Shown: positions 17,906 through 28,417, numbered from the stretch's first letter. The stretch is 60,095 bases of DNA from Helicobacter valdiviensis (GCF_003245365.1 NZ_NBIU01000009.1:1-60095), one strand, 5' to 3'. Translations and numbers: made by a program. The notes: a model not told the origin generated them from the letters alone.

Positions 17906-18442
17906 TTATTTTTTAGAAGTTTTACCAGCTTTGCGGATAATGCGCTCATCGCTGTATTTAATTCCCTTGCCTTTGTAAGGCTCTGGCGGTCTAAACTCTC
18001 TAATTTCTGCTGCAATTTGCCCTATTTGTTGCTTATCAGCACCTTTAATTACAATAATATTCTTATCTACGCTAATTTCAACACCTTCTGGAATATCATA
18101 ATTAATAGGATGTGAAAATCCTAGAGCAAGCTCTAAAACTTTACCCTTTACGGCTGCTTTATAACCTACTCCATTAATCTCTAATTGCTTCGTAAAACCT
18201 TCGCTTAAGCCTATTACAATATTATTTGCTAAAGCTCTATAAGTTCCCCAATAAGCTCTTGATTGAGCATCTTCACCCACTAGAGAAAAAACAAGCTCAT
18301 TATCTTTACAAGCAATCCCAACGCGTCCGTAAGTTTCTAATTCTTTAGTAAGCTTACCACCTTTAAAAACTATTTTGCTTCCTTCTACACTAACTGAAAT
18401 AGCACTTGGAATGCTAATAGGTTTTTTACCAACTCTTGACAT
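17906..18442 (-). CDS. rplF: 50S ribosomal protein L6
   Basis: L6 lies at the factor-binding site of the large subunit. The 178-residue product is two repeated beta domains: [11 protein letters not shown] at the start and [15 protein letters not shown] near the end, both diagnostic. It lies 9 bp after rpsH and 9 bp before rplR. Confidence 0.98.
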   Translation of the reverse strand: MSRVGKKPISIPSAISVSVEGSKIVFKGGKLTKELETYGRVGIACKDNELVFSLVGEDAQSRAYWGTYRALANNIVIGLSEGFTKQLEINGVGYKAAVKGKVLELALGFSHPINYDIPEGVEISVDKNIIVIKGADKQQIGQIAAEIREFRPPEPYKGKGIKYSDERIIRKAGKTSKK

Positions 18443-18451
18443 TCAATTCTC

Positions 18452-18847
18452 CTACCAAATACTGCAAAGGGCTTCACCGCCAACATTTGCCTTATAAGCT
18501 TCATCATTAGCAATTACACCCTTAGATGTGCTAACTACAATTGTCCCATAACCATTTTTAAAATGTTTCAATTCACTTCTAGCTTTATACACTCTTCTAC
18601 CTGGTTTTGAAATTCTAGTAATTTCATTAATAACAGAGCGTCCTTTTTCATCATATTTTAGCACTACATTAATAGATTGTTTTTTATCTTTTTCTACAAC
18701 CTTATAGCCTTCAATAAAACCTTTAGCTTGGAAAACCTCCAAGATTGAAACTACAATTTTTGCATAATACAAAGTTGTAGTATCTAATCTTCTCATACTT
18801 GCATTTCTAATTCTTGTTAATGAATCTGCAATAATATCATTTACCAT
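18452..18847 (-). CDS. rpsH: 30S ribosomal protein S8
   Basis: S8 is a primary 16S rRNA binder of the central domain and, in enterobacteria, the repressor of the spc operon. The 131-residue product begins [15 protein letters not shown] after the initiator and has the C-terminal [20 protein letters not shown] and ends LCSIW. It follows rpsN by 9 bp. Confidence 0.98.
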   Translation of the reverse strand: MVNDIIADSLTRIRNASMRRLDTTTLYYAKIVVSILEVFQAKGFIEGYKVVEKDKKQSINVVLKYDEKGRSVINEITRISKPGRRVYKARSELKHFKNGYGTIVVSTSKGVIANDEAYKANVGGEALCSIW

Positions 18848-18856
18848 ATTTTCCCC

Positions 18857-19042
18857 TTACCAACTTGCTTTTCTAAGTCCAGGTATTAACCCTTCATTAC
18901 CCATTTTACGAAGGCAAACGCGGCAAATACCAAAATCTCTATATACTGAATGCGGTCTTCCACAAATAGAGCATCTTGTATATGCTCTTACTTTAAATTT
19001 AGGTTTTCTAGCAGCTTTTGCTATCATAGATTTTTTAGCCAT
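18857..19042 (-). CDS. rpsN: 30S ribosomal protein S14, zinc-binding short form
   Basis: S14 sits in the head of the small subunit. From the ATG at 19042 the product is 61 residues, the length of the zinc-binding (type Z) form, with ligands in CSICGRP and CRVCLR. The frame extends upstream, but the ATG at 19042 follows GGAAGAAC and gives the family N-terminus (MAKKSMIAK). It overlaps the end of rplE by 8 bp. Confidence 0.97.
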   Translation of the reverse strand: MAKKSMIAKAARKPKFKVRAYTRCSICGRPHSVYRDFGICRVCLRKMGNEGLIPGLRKASW

Positions 19043-19589
19043 TTGTTCTTCCTTTTGCAAAAGGTAAGCCAAAAAGCTCTAGCAATTTAAAGGCATCTTT
19101 ATCATTTGTAGCAGATGTTACAAAAGTGATATTCATACCATGACTTACCATAATATCATCATACACTACCTCTGGGAAAATAAGTTGCTCGGTAACACCA
19201 AAGTTATAATTTCCTCTTCCATCAAATCCATTACGAGGAATACCCCTAAAGTCTTTAACTCTTGGAAGAGCAATCACAATCAACTTCTCTAAGAAGTTAT
19301 ACATTTGATTACCTCTTAATGTAACTTTTACACCCATAGGCATACCCTCACGCATTTTAAAACCTGCAACAGATTTTTTTGCAATAGTAATCACTGCTTT
19401 TTGTCCTGCAATAAGGGAAATAGTATCAGCAATATTTTGCATAATCTTAGTGTCTTTTGCATACTCACCTGCACCCACACTAATTACAATTTTTTCTAAT
19501 TTAGGTAAAAGCATAGGATTTTTAATTCCTAGCTCTTCTGCTAATTTTGCTCTAATTTCATTTTTATATGCGGTTTTTAATTGAAACAT
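19035..19589 (-). CDS. rplE: 50S ribosomal protein L5
   Basis: L5 binds 5S rRNA and contacts P-site tRNA. The 184-residue product has the family segments [29 protein letters not shown] and [10 protein letters not shown]. It starts 4 bp after rplX and its stop lies within the start of rpsN, suggesting translational coupling. Confidence 0.98.
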   Translation of the reverse strand: MFQLKTAYKNEIRAKLAEELGIKNPMLLPKLEKIVISVGAGEYAKDTKIMQNIADTISLIAGQKAVITIAKKSVAGFKMREGMPMGVKVTLRGNQMYNFLEKLIVIALPRVKDFRGIPRNGFDGRGNYNFGVTEQLIFPEVVYDDIMVSHGMNITFVTSATNDKDAFKLLELFGLPFAKGRTNG

Positions 19590-19593
19590 TTAC

Positions 19594-19824
19594 TTAGTCC
19601 TCCGCTTTCTTAACATTTGAAATATGAATAGGCATTTCTTTATCAATAAAACCACCTTTTGGATTTTTATCGCTTGGCTTTACTGCTTTTTTAGCAATTT
19701 TGCATCCCTCTACAATCACTTGAGAATTCTTAGGAATTACACGCAAAATCTTAGCTTTTTTGCCTTTATCATCTCCCGCGATAATTTCTACCATATCACC
19801 TTTTTTAATTTTAAATTTCGCCAT
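19594..19824 (-). CDS. rplX: 50S ribosomal protein L24
   Basis: L24 is an assembly initiator near the exit tunnel. The 76-residue product has the KOW motif at its start ([20 protein letters not shown]) and the [15 protein letters not shown] segment at its end. It is shorter than the E. coli protein (about 104 residues), as in other epsilonproteobacteria. Its first base overlaps the last base of rplN. Confidence 0.97.
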   Translation of the reverse strand: MAKFKIKKGDMVEIIAGDDKGKKAKILRVIPKNSQVIVEGCKIAKKAVKPSDKNPKGGFIDKEMPIHISNVKKAED

Positions 19825-20192
19825 TATAATACCTCCGGTGCTAATGATACGATTTTCATAAAATTAGCATAACGAATTTCTCTTCCCACAGGTCCAAAGA
19901 TACGAGTTCCAATCGGTTCTCTCTTGCTATCTAAAATAACAGCTGCGTTATCATCAAATCTAATTAAAGCTCCATCTTCTCTATGAAGCTCTTTTTTTGT
20001 TCTTACAACAACTGCTTTTACAACCTGTCCTTTTTTAACTTTACCACTTGGTAGAGCTTTTTTTACAGAAGCAACAATTACATCACCAACTGTTGCATAT
20101 CTTCTTTTGCTTCCACCAAGAACCTTAATACACATTACTTCTTTTGCACCGCTGTTATCAGCTACATTTAATCTCGTAAAACTTTGTATCAT
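19824..20192 (-). CDS. rplN: 50S ribosomal protein L14
   Basis: L14 forms part of the subunit interface. The 122-residue product begins [19 protein letters not shown], and shows [18 protein letters not shown] and a C-terminal IVSLAPEVL, all typical. It overlaps rpsQ by 4 bp. Confidence 0.98.
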   Translation of the reverse strand: MIQSFTRLNVADNSGAKEVMCIKVLGGSKRRYATVGDVIVASVKKALPSGKVKKGQVVKAVVVRTKKELHREDGALIRFDDNAAVILDSKREPIGTRIFGPVGREIRYANFMKIVSLAPEVL

Positions 20193-20455
20193 AGCTCAAC
20201 CCCTACTGAAACAACTTTATGAAGTGTAAAAGATTTTCTTTTTGAAATAGGCTTGCACTCAATTGCTTCAATTACATCGCCCACTTTTACGCTATTGTTC
20301 TCATCATGCACAATATAGCGTTTAAATCTTTTAACAATTTTTCTATATTTTGGATGTGTTACTCTTCTTTCTACTAAAATTGTAACACTCTTGTCGCCTG
20401 TTTTAGTTACAACTTTACCTTGCACTACTCTTTTATGCGGTTGTGTTGCACTCAT
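20189..20455 (-). CDS. rpsQ: 30S ribosomal protein S17
   Basis: S17 is an OB-fold protein binding the 5' domain of 16S rRNA. The 88-residue product has [20 protein letters not shown] and the family motif [20 protein letters not shown] (shown in pieces: [17 protein letters not shown]). It overlaps rpmC by one base and rplN by four. Confidence 0.98.
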   Translation of the reverse strand: MSATQPHKRVVQGKVVTKTGDKSVTILVERRVTHPKYRKIVKRFKRYIVHDENNSVKVGDVIEAIECKPISKRKSFTLHKVVSVGVEL

Positions 20456-20649
20456 TAAGCCCTCCTTTGTAGTGCATTAAGAGCCGTTTTAATTCTTGCG
20501 ATATCTTTTTTAGTTGCTCTTACTTCACTAGAATTTGTTAATTGCATTGTTTTAAGCTTTAATCTCAATTCAAACAATGAAGTTTCTTTTTCTTTTAATA
20601 GCGTCTTTAATTCTTCAAGACTTTTTGTATTAATCTCAGTAAATTTCAT
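20455..20649 (-). CDS. rpmC: 50S ribosomal protein L29
   Basis: L29 is a small helical protein at the exit tunnel. From the ATG at 20649 the product is 64 residues ([18 protein letters not shown]). I prefer this start over the in-frame GTG two codons upstream because GAGAGG is spaced correctly for the ATG. The gene overlaps rplP by 14 bp. Confidence 0.95.
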   Translation of the reverse strand: MKFTEINTKSLEELKTLLKEKETSLFELRLKLKTMQLTNSSEVRATKKDIARIKTALNALQRRA

Positions 20650-21061
20650 TTTCACCCTCTCTAGTTACAATTTTTGTTTTAAAAGGGAGCTTACTTTGTG
20701 CCAATGATAATGCATGTCTTGCTAAAGCCTCATCAACACTACCCATTTCATAAATAATTCTACCTGGCTTAATATTCATAACCCACTTATCTACCGCACC
20801 TTTACCTTTACCCATACGAGTTTCAAGAGGTTTTGCAGTAAGTGGCTTATCTGGGAATACTCTAATCCAAACCATTCCTGTTCTTTTTGTAGCACGCGTC
20901 ATAGCAATACGAGCTGCTTCAATTTGGCGAGAATCAATTCTACCATGCTCTAAAGCTTTAATTCCAAACTCACCAAAAGCTAGTGAAGTTCCACGAAATG
21001 CTTTACCGCGATTTCTACCTTTCATTTGCTTTCTATATTTTGTTCTTTTTGGCATTAACAT
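20636..21061 (-). CDS. rplP: 50S ribosomal protein L16
   Basis: L16 contacts aminoacyl-tRNA and is needed for A-site function. The 141-residue product begins [20 protein letters not shown] and has RIFPDKP-type segment [12 protein letters not shown] and the C-terminal [14 protein letters not shown] lies about 8 bp before the first ATG, which favours it over the ATG two codons later. Confidence 0.97.
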   Translation of the reverse strand: MLMPKRTKYRKQMKGRNRGKAFRGTSLAFGEFGIKALEHGRIDSRQIEAARIAMTRATKRTGMVWIRVFPDKPLTAKPLETRMGKGKGAVDKWVMNIKPGRIIYEMGSVDEALARHALSLAQSKLPFKTKIVTREGENEIY

Positions 21062-21063
21062 GA

Positions 21064-21771
21064 TTATTGCCCCTTTCTTTTTCTAGCTGGACGAGTATTT
21101 TTCTCTTCGCCACTCTCTTGTTGTTTTTCAGCTTGAATCCCTTTTTGAAGAACTTCTCCCTTAAAGATCCATACTTTAACACCAATATTCCCATAAGTTG
21201 TTAAAGCTTCTGCAAAACCATAATCAATCTTAGCTCTTAAAGTATGAAGTGGAATTCTTCCTTCCATATACCATTCTGTTCTTGCCATCTCTGCACCTGC
21301 TAGACGACCTGAAACTCTTACCTTAATACCTTTAGCACCTGATTTCATAGCACCTTGCATTACTTTTTTCATAGCTCTTCTAAAAGCTACCCTTCTTTCA
21401 AGTTGTGTTGCTACACTCTCTGCTGCAAGTTGTGCATTACTTTGTGGCTTTTTAACTTCTTTAATGTTGATAAACACATCTTTATTAACAATTTTCTTTA
21501 AAGATTCTTTTAGTTTTTCAACATCTGCACCTTTTTTACCGATAATAATTCCTGGGCGTGCTGCCACAACAGTTACACGGATTTTTCTTGCAGTTCTCTC
21601 AACAATAATATCACTAACGCCTGCATAATATAGCTCTTTTTTAAGAAACTTTCTAATTTTGTGATCTTCAGCAATATTTTGTGGCGCACTCGCAAATGCA
21701 GGAAACCATCTTGATTCCCAATTTCTATTAATACCAAGTCTCAAACCAATAGGATTAACTTTCTGACCCAT
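21064..21771 (-). CDS. rpsC: 30S ribosomal protein S3
   Basis: S3 lines the mRNA entry channel and has helicase activity. The 235-residue product begins [13 protein letters not shown] after Met, carries a KH domain with [16 protein letters not shown], and the C-terminal domain with [19 protein letters not shown] short charged tail follows. It directly follows rplV (1-bp overlap). Confidence 0.98.
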   Translation of the reverse strand: MGQKVNPIGLRLGINRNWESRWFPAFASAPQNIAEDHKIRKFLKKELYYAGVSDIIVERTARKIRVTVVAARPGIIIGKKGADVEKLKESLKKIVNKDVFINIKEVKKPQSNAQLAAESVATQLERRVAFRRAMKKVMQGAMKSGAKGIKVRVSGRLAGAEMARTEWYMEGRIPLHTLRAKIDYGFAEALTTYGNIGVKVWIFKGEVLQKGIQAEKQQESGEEKNTRPARKRKGQ

Positions 21772-22100
21772 TATTTATCCTTACTTTTTTGTGCTACTTC
21801 AACTAAAATATGTGAAGTGGGTTTTCTAATTGGAGTTGCTCTACCTCTAGCGCGTGGAGTAAATCTTCTTAAAACCGGACCTGCATCCACTCTGCAAGAA
21901 GAAACAATCACATTTTCAGCCTCATAACCACCATTTGCTACTGCTGAAGCAATCACCTTAGAAATCACTCTTGCAGCCTTATTTGGCATAAACTCTAAAG
22001 AAGCAATCGCAAGTTCTGCATTCATTCCTTGCACTTCTCTTGCTATCAAACGAGCCTTAGTAGGTGATAAACGAATATATCTTAATAATGCTTTACTCAT
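21771..22100 (-). CDS. rplV: 50S ribosomal protein L22
   Basis: L22 reaches into the exit tunnel. The 109-residue product has [19 protein letters not shown] near the start, [18 protein letters not shown] in the tunnel loop and THISV-like SHILVEV at the end. It is 9 bp after rpsS. Confidence 0.98.
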   Translation of the reverse strand: MSKALLRYIRLSPTKARLIAREVQGMNAELAIASLEFMPNKAARVISKVIASAVANGGYEAENVIVSSCRVDAGPVLRRFTPRARGRATPIRKPTSHILVEVAQKSKDK

Positions 22101-22109
22101 CTTCTCCCC

Positions 22110-22391
22110 TTACTTACCAATTTTCTTTTGGACACTACCTTTGTGTCCCTTAAAAGTTCTAGTAGGTGCAAATTCACCCAACTTATAACCCACATGATTT
22201 TCTGTAACATACACAGGAACAAATGCTCTCCCATTATGAACATTGAAGGTTAAGCCAATCATTTCTGGAATAATTGTGCTTCTTCGTGACCAAGTTTTGA
22301 TTGGTTTATTGTCTTTTGCCTCTTTTGCTTTTGTTACTTTTTTCATTAAGTGTTCATCAACAAAAGGACCTTTTTTTATTGATCTAGCCAT
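22110..22391 (-). CDS. rpsS: 30S ribosomal protein S19
   Basis: S19 forms a complex with S13 in the head of the small subunit. The 93-residue product begins [19 protein letters not shown] and shows [21 protein letters not shown]-like [12 protein letters not shown] and FKGHKG. It is 9 bp after rplB. Confidence 0.98.
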   Translation of the reverse strand: MARSIKKGPFVDEHLMKKVTKAKEAKDNKPIKTWSRRSTIIPEMIGLTFNVHNGRAFVPVYVTENHVGYKLGEFAPTRTFKGHKGSVQKKIGK

Positions 22392-22400
22392 TTGTTTTCC

Positions 22401-23228
22401 TTATTTTTTTCTTCTTGAAATAATAAGCTTATCACTTGCTTTTTTCTTTCTAGTCTTATAACCTTTAGCTGGCATTCCCCAAGGTGAAACTGGATGTCCG
22501 CTAGAACCTGTTTTACCTTCACCACCACCATGCGGGTGATCTACTGGGTTCATTGCTGAACCTCTTGTTTGAGGTCTAATTCCCAAATGTCTATTTCTAC
22601 CTGCTTTACCAATAGAAATATTTGCAAAATCTTCATTTCCAACTACACCAATTGTAGCGATACATTCACCTAAAATATATCTCATCTCTCCACTTGGCAT
22701 TCTAAGAATAGAATATTTTCCCTCTCTACCCATAAGCTGTGCACTAGCTCCTGCACTTCTTGCAAGCTGACCGCCACGACCTGGATACATTTCAATATTA
22801 TGCACAACAGTTCCAATAGGAATGTTTTTTAATTTCATAGCATAACCTAGACGAATATCTAATCCACCTTCTGCTGAAAGCACAGTATCTCCCACTTTCA
22901 AACCACTTGGTTGGATAATATATCTTTTATCACCATCTTTGTAAGTAACTAAGGCGATTCTACAGTTTCTATAGGGATCATATTCAATCGCACTTACTTT
23001 ACCTTCAATATTGAATTTATTTCTTTTAAAATCAATAATACGATAAAGTTTTTTAGCTCCACCCTCTTTGTGGCGACTTGTAATTCTACCATTATTGTTT
23101 CTTCCTGCATGAACGGGAAGCTTCACTAATAATTTTCTTACACTTGGCTTAGCAGTAATATTTTCTGAGCTTAGGTTGCTCATAAATCTTCTACTAGGAG
23201 TGTATGGTTTATATGTTTTAATTGCCAT
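22401..23228 (-). CDS. rplB: 50S ribosomal protein L2
   Basis: L2 is a primary 23S rRNA binder required for peptidyl transfer and subunit association. The 275-residue product has the conserved [17 protein letters not shown] in the first third and the diagnostic [16 protein letters not shown] near residue 225, with the essential His. It is 11 bp after rplW. Confidence 0.99.
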   Translation of the reverse strand: MAIKTYKPYTPSRRFMSNLSSENITAKPSVRKLLVKLPVHAGRNNNGRITSRHKEGGAKKLYRIIDFKRNKFNIEGKVSAIEYDPYRNCRIALVTYKDGDKRYIIQPSGLKVGDTVLSAEGGLDIRLGYAMKLKNIPIGTVVHNIEMYPGRGGQLARSAGASAQLMGREGKYSILRMPSGEMRYILGECIATIGVVGNEDFANISIGKAGRNRHLGIRPQTRGSAMNPVDHPHGGGEGKTGSSGHPVSPWGMPAKGYKTRKKKASDKLIISRRKK

Positions 23229-23239
23229 GTCTTACCCCT

Positions 23240-23521
23240 TTATACCGCTAATGATTCAATTTTTGCACCCTCAGGAAGCTTCACATAAAACTTCTTGAAG
23301 TTATTTCTTTTACCGATAACACCGCGGAATCTTTTTACTTTTCCCTCTTGTCTTAAAGAATTAATAGACAAAGGAGTTATTCCAAAATACTCTTTAAACA
23401 CTTCTTTAAGCTGTGTTTTACTCAAACTTGGTGAAGTTTGCACCACTAAAACATCTTGCTCTTGAAGCTTAAGAGACTTCTCTGTATACATAATGGATTT
23501 AATATCTGTAATACCTGCCAT
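23240..23521 (-). CDS. rplW: 50S ribosomal protein L23
   Basis: L23 is the docking site for trigger factor and SRP at the tunnel exit. I place the start at the ATG at 23521 ([16 protein letters not shown]), behind GAGGG, rather than at the upstream in-frame start inside rplD. That gives 93 residues, the usual size. The gene is 1 bp after rplD. Confidence 0.96.
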   Translation of the reverse strand: MAGITDIKSIMYTEKSLKLQEQDVLVVQTSPSLSKTQLKEVFKEYFGITPLSINSLRQEGKVKRFRGVIGKRNNFKKFYVKLPEGAKIESLAV

Positions 23522-23522
23522 T

Positions 23523-24137
23523 TTAACCCTCTTTAGTGATAGTTTCAAAAAGCGATTTTTCAATCACTACCGATCTGAATGTGGCTACTAAATAAGCATT
23601 TAACTCTGCTCCATCAATCAAATAGCATTGCTTTAGATTTCTAAAAGCAAGGTAAGTTTTCTCATTATATGCTTCACAAACAAACAAAGTGCTTCTTTGA
23701 TTTAATGCTTGGAACAAATTTACAGCATCTTTTGTCTTGCCACTTTCTATATTAATTTTATCTACAATAAATAAACTACCATTGTTTGCTTTTTCTTGTA
23801 AGGCATATTGTAAAGCTAATCTTTTTTGCTTTTTATTTACTTTTAAATTATAGTTTCTATTATTGCTAGGACCATGAGCAACACCACCTCCTACAAATAC
23901 AGGAGAAGTAATACTACCCGCTCTTGCTCTACCGCCACCTTTTTGACTCCATGGTTTTTTACCACCACCGCTTACTTTTCCGCGAGTTTTAGCCATTGCA
24001 TTATTTGCACGCAAAGAAGCCAAAAATGACTTAACATACAAATAAAGATTGTGCGAATTGATGCTTTGATAGCTTTCTGGCAACGCAGCTTCACCGCTCT
24101 TTTTTAATTGCGAATCTAAAATAATTGCTTTACTCAT
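23523..24137 (-). CDS. rplD: 50S ribosomal protein L4
   Basis: L4 is an assembly initiator with an extended loop in the exit tunnel and, in E. coli, the repressor of the S10 operon. The 204-residue product contains the conserved loop [24 protein letters not shown] (parts: [17 protein letters not shown]). Whether it represses here is unknown; the 5' leader of the cluster is very short. It overlaps rplC by 4 bp. Confidence 0.98.
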   Translation of the reverse strand: MSKAIILDSQLKKSGEAALPESYQSINSHNLYLYVKSFLASLRANNAMAKTRGKVSGGGKKPWSQKGGGRARAGSITSPVFVGGGVAHGPSNNRNYNLKVNKKQKRLALQYALQEKANNGSLFIVDKINIESGKTKDAVNLFQALNQRSTLFVCEAYNEKTYLAFRNLKQCYLIDGAELNAYLVATFRSVVIEKSLFETITKEG

Positions 24138-24712
24138 TTTACAACCTTTATCTTTCCAAACGCTCCATTAAAGCCTGGAACTGAACCTTTTAAAACCAAA
24201 ACATTATGCTCTTTATCAAAAGAAACAATTTCATTTTGAACAGTTACTTTTTCATTTCCATAATGTCCTGCCATTTTTTTACCTGGCTGAACACGACCTG
24301 GCCATTCACGATTTCCAATTGAACCTGGAGCTCTGTGAAATCTACTACCATGAGCTGCTGGACCACCTTGGAAATTCCATCTTTTCATAACACCGCTAAA
24401 GCCTCTACCTTTTGTATTAAAAGATACTTTAACTCTCTTTGCACTCTCTAAAAGAGATAAATCCAAATCACCTGCTTCTGTATTGCTTACTGCTAAAGTT
24501 GCAAAACGATTAAATTCTTTATCAAGATTATATTTTTTTTGCACTCCAGCAATTGCTTTATTCAATGTTTTTCCTTGATGATAAGCAACAAGCGCTTTAC
24601 CACCTTCAAACATTTCACAAACTTTAGCATCTTTCACTTTTAGCAAAGTTACAGGAATACTTGGCTTACCAATTGTCCTACTCATTCCAATCTTTTCTAC
24701 TAAAAATTCCAT
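24134..24712 (-). CDS. rplC: 50S ribosomal protein L3
   Basis: L3 approaches the peptidyl transferase centre. The 192-residue product has GKGFSG-type segment [18 protein letters not shown], then [21 protein letters not shown] (in parts) and [12 protein letters not shown]. It is shorter than the E. coli protein by about 17 residues. It lies 9 bp after rpsJ. Confidence 0.98.
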   Translation of the reverse strand: MEFLVEKIGMSRTIGKPSIPVTLLKVKDAKVCEMFEGGKALVAYHQGKTLNKAIAGVQKKYNLDKEFNRFATLAVSNTEAGDLDLSLLESAKRVKVSFNTKGRGFSGVMKRWNFQGGPAAHGSRFHRAPGSIGNREWPGRVQPGKKMAGHYGNEKVTVQNEIVSFDKEHNVLVLKGSVPGFNGAFGKIKVVK

Positions 24713-24721
24713 TTATGCCCC

Positions 24722-25033
24722 TTATTTACCCATTGAGCGGACTTCTACATCCACTTCAGGTGCCATATCTAATTTTGTCAAGCTATCCACAGTATCGGGT
24801 GTAGCTGATACAATATCAATAATGCGAGTATGCACACGAATTTCAAACTGCTCTCTTGAATCTTTGTTAATGTGAGGAGATTTTAAAACTGTGTAGCGTC
24901 TCTTTTTAGTTGGGAGTGGAATAGGACCACGAATCTCTGCACCGGTTCTTTTCACAGCATCTACAATAGATACTACTGATCTGTCAAGAACACGATGATC
25001 ATAGGCTTTCAACTTAAGTCTAATTTTTTCCAT
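24722..25033 (-). CDS. rpsJ: 30S ribosomal protein S10
   Basis: S10 sits in the head of the small subunit and also serves transcription antitermination as NusE. The 103-residue product has [36 protein letters not shown] and [15 protein letters not shown]. It is the first gene of the ribosomal cluster and follows AAGGAA. Its promoter and a small palindrome lie just upstream. Confidence 0.98.
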   Translation of the reverse strand: MEKIRLKLKAYDHRVLDRSVVSIVDAVKRTGAEIRGPIPLPTKKRRYTVLKSPHINKDSREQFEIRVHTRIIDIVSATPDTVDSLTKLDMAPEVDVEVRSMGK

Positions 25034-25053
25034 TTTTTTTCCTTCAAAGAACT

Positions 25054-25068
25054 CATCAAAATTTGATG
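25054..25068 (-). promoter_or_regulatory. Palindrome in the S10 leader
   Basis: A perfect 7-bp inverted repeat (CATCAAA/TTTGATG around one A) lies in the predicted 5' UTR of the S10 transcript, between its start and rpsJ. It could be an operator or a short RNA element. No known S10 (L4-responsive) leader fold is evident. Confidence 0.4.
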
Positions 25069-25090
25069 TAAATATTTTTTGGAAGTTGCA

Positions 25091-25096
25091 ATTATA
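25091..25096 (-). promoter_or_regulatory. Promoter -10 box of the ribosomal cluster
   Basis: A perfect TATAAT on the minus strand lies 58 bp before rpsJ; the predicted start is near 25084. It is the only strong box found upstream of rpsJ. Confidence 0.7.
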
Positions 25097-25158
25097 CTGA
25101 TTTTATGCTCTTTTATCAATAGTTTTTAACTTTTTTATTGTGTTAATTATTAAATTTA

Positions 25159-25177
25159 TTTCCTTTTAAAAAGGAAA
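25159..25177. repeat. 19-base perfect palindrome between rpsJ and the ATPase gene
   Basis: TTTCCTTTT and AAAAGGAAA flank a single A. The element lies between the divergently read S10 cluster and ATPase gene. It could be an operator or a bidirectional terminator-like hairpin, but the flanking sequence shows no clear T-run of terminator quality. Confidence 0.5.
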
Positions 25178-25239
25178 ATAATAATATTTCTACAACACAA
25201 ATATTTTGCATTTTATTTTATTTTTTGAGAGAAAAAATT

Positions 25240-26304
25240 ATGCTTTTAGAACAGATTTTTGAAAATTACCCTAAAAATTCCAACAAATTCCATAGAAAAA
25301 TTTCCTTAAATCTTTCCAAAAAAACTCTAGTTTTTGGCGCACCCTTTTTAGGTAAAAGCGATTATGTATTAAATTTTTTTGAACATAAAGATAAACTTGC
25401 ACTTAAAAAACTCTATATAGATTTAGTAGATATTCGCTTGAATAACTTAGAATTCCTAAAAGATTTGAGTGATTTTTGTTCTAAAACCAAAATAGATTTA
25501 TTAATCATTAACCACTACTCGCCTACTTTACTTCCTATATCTTTTTTGCCCGCAATAGAAAATATCATTTTAATCTCTAATATTCATTATTCTATTCCAT
25601 CATTTACTGCTTTAGAATTTCCTCCTATTCTCTTTAATGAATTTAAACAATTTTTCAAAGGACAAGAGCAAGAAATTTTCCACCAATATCTTAAAAAAGG
25701 CACCCTATTTATAGAAGATTTTAATGAAGAAAAAAAAGTAAATCTTTTAAAACTTCTAAGTAAAGATACTCAAGAATTATGGATATTTAAAAGCCTTATT
25801 CTTTCTTCTGGACTTAAAGTTTCTCCCCATCAAATCTATACCAAATTAAAAAAAGAAGGAAAAATTTCAAAAGATAGATTTTATGGCTTTATTAACACCT
25901 TAGAAGAACAAAATATACTTTTTTGGGTAAGGAAGTTTGAACACGCACTTGCTCCAAAAAAGCTTTATTTTTGGGATTTTAGTCTTAAAAATTCTCTAAG
26001 TTTTCAAAAAGATTTCTCTACGCTTTTTGAAAATATGGTGTTTTTAGAACTTTATGCACGCTTTAAAGATGAGATTTTTTATACAGATAAAATTGATTTT
26101 TATATCCCCTCATTATCCTTAGGGATTCTTTGTATGCCCTTTATCCAAAATCTAGAAACAAAACTAAGTAAAATTACAAAAGAAAGAGAATTTTGTGAAA
26201 GCTTTTTAATCTTAAGTCTTAGCCAAAAAGAAAAAGGAGAAAATCTCGGAACCCCTTATAAAATACTGCCCTTTAGCGAGTTTGCAATAAAAAGTTTTAT
26301 ATAA
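25240..26304 (+). CDS. P-loop ATPase of unknown function
   Basis: The product is 354 residues from the ATG at 25240, behind GAGAG; an in-frame TTG five codons earlier is less likely. It has a P-loop (GAPFLGKS, about residues 33-40) and Walker B-like hydrophobic strands ending in LLIINH. A C-terminal part follows with a winged-helix-like segment and a nuclease-like tail (FENMVFLELYAR). This arrangement is that of the AAA-type ATPases of the DUF4143-like group. A gene of this kind beside rpsJ is, to my recollection, conserved in Helicobacter pylori. The function is unknown. Confidence 0.7.
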   Translation: MLLEQIFENYPKNSNKFHRKISLNLSKKTLVFGAPFLGKSDYVLNFFEHKDKLALKKLYIDLVDIRLNNLEFLKDLSDFCSKTKIDLLIINHYSPTLLPISFLPAIENIILISNIHYSIPSFTALEFPPILFNEFKQFFKGQEQEIFHQYLKKGTLFIEDFNEEKKVNLLKLLSKDTQELWIFKSLILSSGLKVSPHQIYTKLKKEGKISKDRFYGFINTLEEQNILFWVRKFEHALAPKKLYFWDFSLKNSLSFQKDFSTLFENMVFLELYARFKDEIFYTDKIDFYIPSLSLGILCMPFIQNLETKLSKITKEREFCESFLILSLSQKEKGENLGTPYKILPFSEFAIKSFI

Positions 26305-26341
26305 CTTTTGTTAAAATATAAAAATTATATAAAAAGGAGAG

Positions 26342-28417
26342 ATGATGACAAAAGTTAGATTATTATCAGCCCTGCTCTTAGTAATATTATTTAGTGGTTG
26401 TTTTAAAGCTAAAGAGCTAGATACCCTAAAAAAGCAATGTAGTTTTAAAGAAGGACAAAGCTGTGAAAAGCTAGAGCAAATTTATAAACAATCTTGTGAT
26501 AAAAACGATGCAGATTCTTGTCTAGAACTTGGAAGGCTTTATCAAAATTTACCAAAAAGAGATTTTGTCAGTGCTAAAGCCTATTACAAAAAAGCAAAAG
26601 ATTTAGGACTTAACAAAGCAAAAATATATCTCACTTCTTTAGAGCATGGCTTTATACCTGCTACATCTGCAAGCCCCTTCCAATATGCACTGATTGATAT
26701 AGAGGGAAATTCTATCACTGAAGCAAAATATAGTGATTTTGATTTTTTAAATAATGGTTTTATAGAAGTTACCATAAATAAATCCAAAACAATTTTTAAA
26801 AATGATCCATTAAATAATCTTTATGGAATCTTAAATCAAGAAGGAAAAGAGATTTTAGAGCCTAAATTTAAGGAAATTAGAGATTATTCTGAAGGGCTTA
26901 TCGCAGTTAAAAAAGATGATAAATGGGGATTTGTAGATGAATGGGGGGATATTGTTATAGATTTTAGGTTTGAAAGTGTTGGTGATTTTAATGATGGACT
27001 TGCTCCTGTAAAACAAGATGGACTTTTTGGCTTTATCAATAAAAAAGGAGAATTTATAATAAAGCCACAATTTAAAGGGGCATCTATTTTTCACAATTCC
27101 TATGCTCTAGCTAGTAAAAATAAAAAATGGGGAATTATAGATAAAAAGGGCAATTTTATAATACAACCCATTTATAATGATATAAATTTTTTTGGTGATT
27201 TTTTCAAAGTTACTTTAAATGAAAAGATTAGCTTTATAGACGCTTCTGGCAAGATTCTTATGGAAAATATTGATAAAGTTAATGAATATTATGATAGTGT
27301 TATTAAGTATAGTGATAATATATTTTCAATAAAAGTCAATAAAAAATGGGGCTTAATCAATCAAAATTTAGAAGTTCTTTTAGAGCCTAAATTTGATGAA
27401 TTTGATAGAATTGCTAATGGAAATTTAATTAAACTCCAAATAGATGATAAATTTGGTGTTGCAAATGCTGATTTTCAAATCTTAACAGAAATTAATTTTG
27501 ATGCAATTGATTATAGGATTAATGATGGGCTTATAGCGGTTCAAAAAGAAGGTAAATGGGGCTTTATGGATATAAATGGAAAAATAGTAATACCCACTAT
27601 TTATGAAGATGTAGATATTTTTCAAAACGGGCTTGGAGCAATTAAACTAAATGGTAAATATGGTAAATGGGGATTTATAGATAAAAGTGGGAAAATGGTT
27701 ATACCAGCTATTTATGAGAGAGTAAAAAGTTTTAGTGAAAATCTTGCCGCAGTTCAGCTAGATGGCAAATGGGGATTTATTAATAAAAAGGGCGAAATGG
27801 TTATAAAACCACAATTTACAGAAGTAGAAGACTTTTATGGAGAAGTGGCAGGAATCTTAGTCAGCCACGATTGGGGGCTTATCAATAAAAAAGGGGAGAT
27901 AATCATTGAGCCACAATTTAAATATTTAGAATACAGCAGTGCAAAAGATGGCTTAATATGGGCTAAAGCACGCTATGATGACCAAATAGTTTTTATGGAC
28001 AAAAACGGCAAGATTATTGAAATCCCATCAGTCTATTATGCAGAAGAAGTAGTAGATGGAAAATACATAACAATTTCTGTTGGCAATGATTTTTTTACAA
28101 AAAAGGGCTTAATAGACTTAAAAGGGAATATTATCCTAGAGCCAATTTATAGAGACATCGCCATTACAGATAATATAGCTTTACTAAAAATAGAAAATTA
28201 TGGCAGTGAGCGTGAAACAAAATATGGCTTTAAAAATTTAGAAAATAATGCTTTTGTAAAAGCAGAATATGATTTTTTGTATCGGTTAAATCTTAGACAA
28301 GATGAGTTTATAAGATTTCAAAAAGGCTCTAAAGTTGGCTTAATGGATCAAAATGGCAAAATTCTCATTGAGCCAAAATTTTTTAATTTAAAAGCTCTAA
28401 TGAAATTAAGCGATTAA
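26342..28417 (+). CDS. WG-repeat lipoprotein with Sel1-like N-terminal part
   Basis: The 691-residue product starts with a lipoprotein signal ending in the lipobox LFSGC (Cys20), so it should be lipid-anchored. Residues 30-100 contain Cys-rich Sel1/TPR-like helices (CSFKEGQSCEKLEQIY, then CDKNDADSCLELGRLY). From about residue 110 to the end it is made of roughly 15 WG repeats of about 40 residues, each with a core such as KWGFIDKSGKMVIPAIY. WG repeats form beta-rich scaffolds with no known catalytic role. An AAGGAG site precedes two adjacent ATGs; I took the first. The repeats nearest residues 380-530 are the most similar to each other. Confidence 0.9.
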   Translation: MMTKVRLLSALLLVILFSGCFKAKELDTLKKQCSFKEGQSCEKLEQIYKQSCDKNDADSCLELGRLYQNLPKRDFVSAKAYYKKAKDLGLNKAKIYLTSLEHGFIPATSASPFQYALIDIEGNSITEAKYSDFDFLNNGFIEVTINKSKTIFKNDPLNNLYGILNQEGKEILEPKFKEIRDYSEGLIAVKKDDKWGFVDEWGDIVIDFRFESVGDFNDGLAPVKQDGLFGFINKKGEFIIKPQFKGASIFHNSYALASKNKKWGIIDKKGNFIIQPIYNDINFFGDFFKVTLNEKISFIDASGKILMENIDKVNEYYDSVIKYSDNIFSIKVNKKWGLINQNLEVLLEPKFDEFDRIANGNLIKLQIDDKFGVANADFQILTEINFDAIDYRINDGLIAVQKEGKWGFMDINGKIVIPTIYEDVDIFQNGLGAIKLNGKYGKWGFIDKSGKMVIPAIYERVKSFSENLAAVQLDGKWGFINKKGEMVIKPQFTEVEDFYGEVAGILVSHDWGLINKKGEIIIEPQFKYLEYSSAKDGLIWAKARYDDQIVFMDKNGKIIEIPSVYYAEEVVDGKYITISVGNDFFTKKGLIDLKGNIILEPIYRDIAITDNIALLKIENYGSERETKYGFKNLENNAFVKAEYDFLYRLNLRQDEFIRFQKGSKVGLMDQNGKILIEPKFFNLKALMKLSD

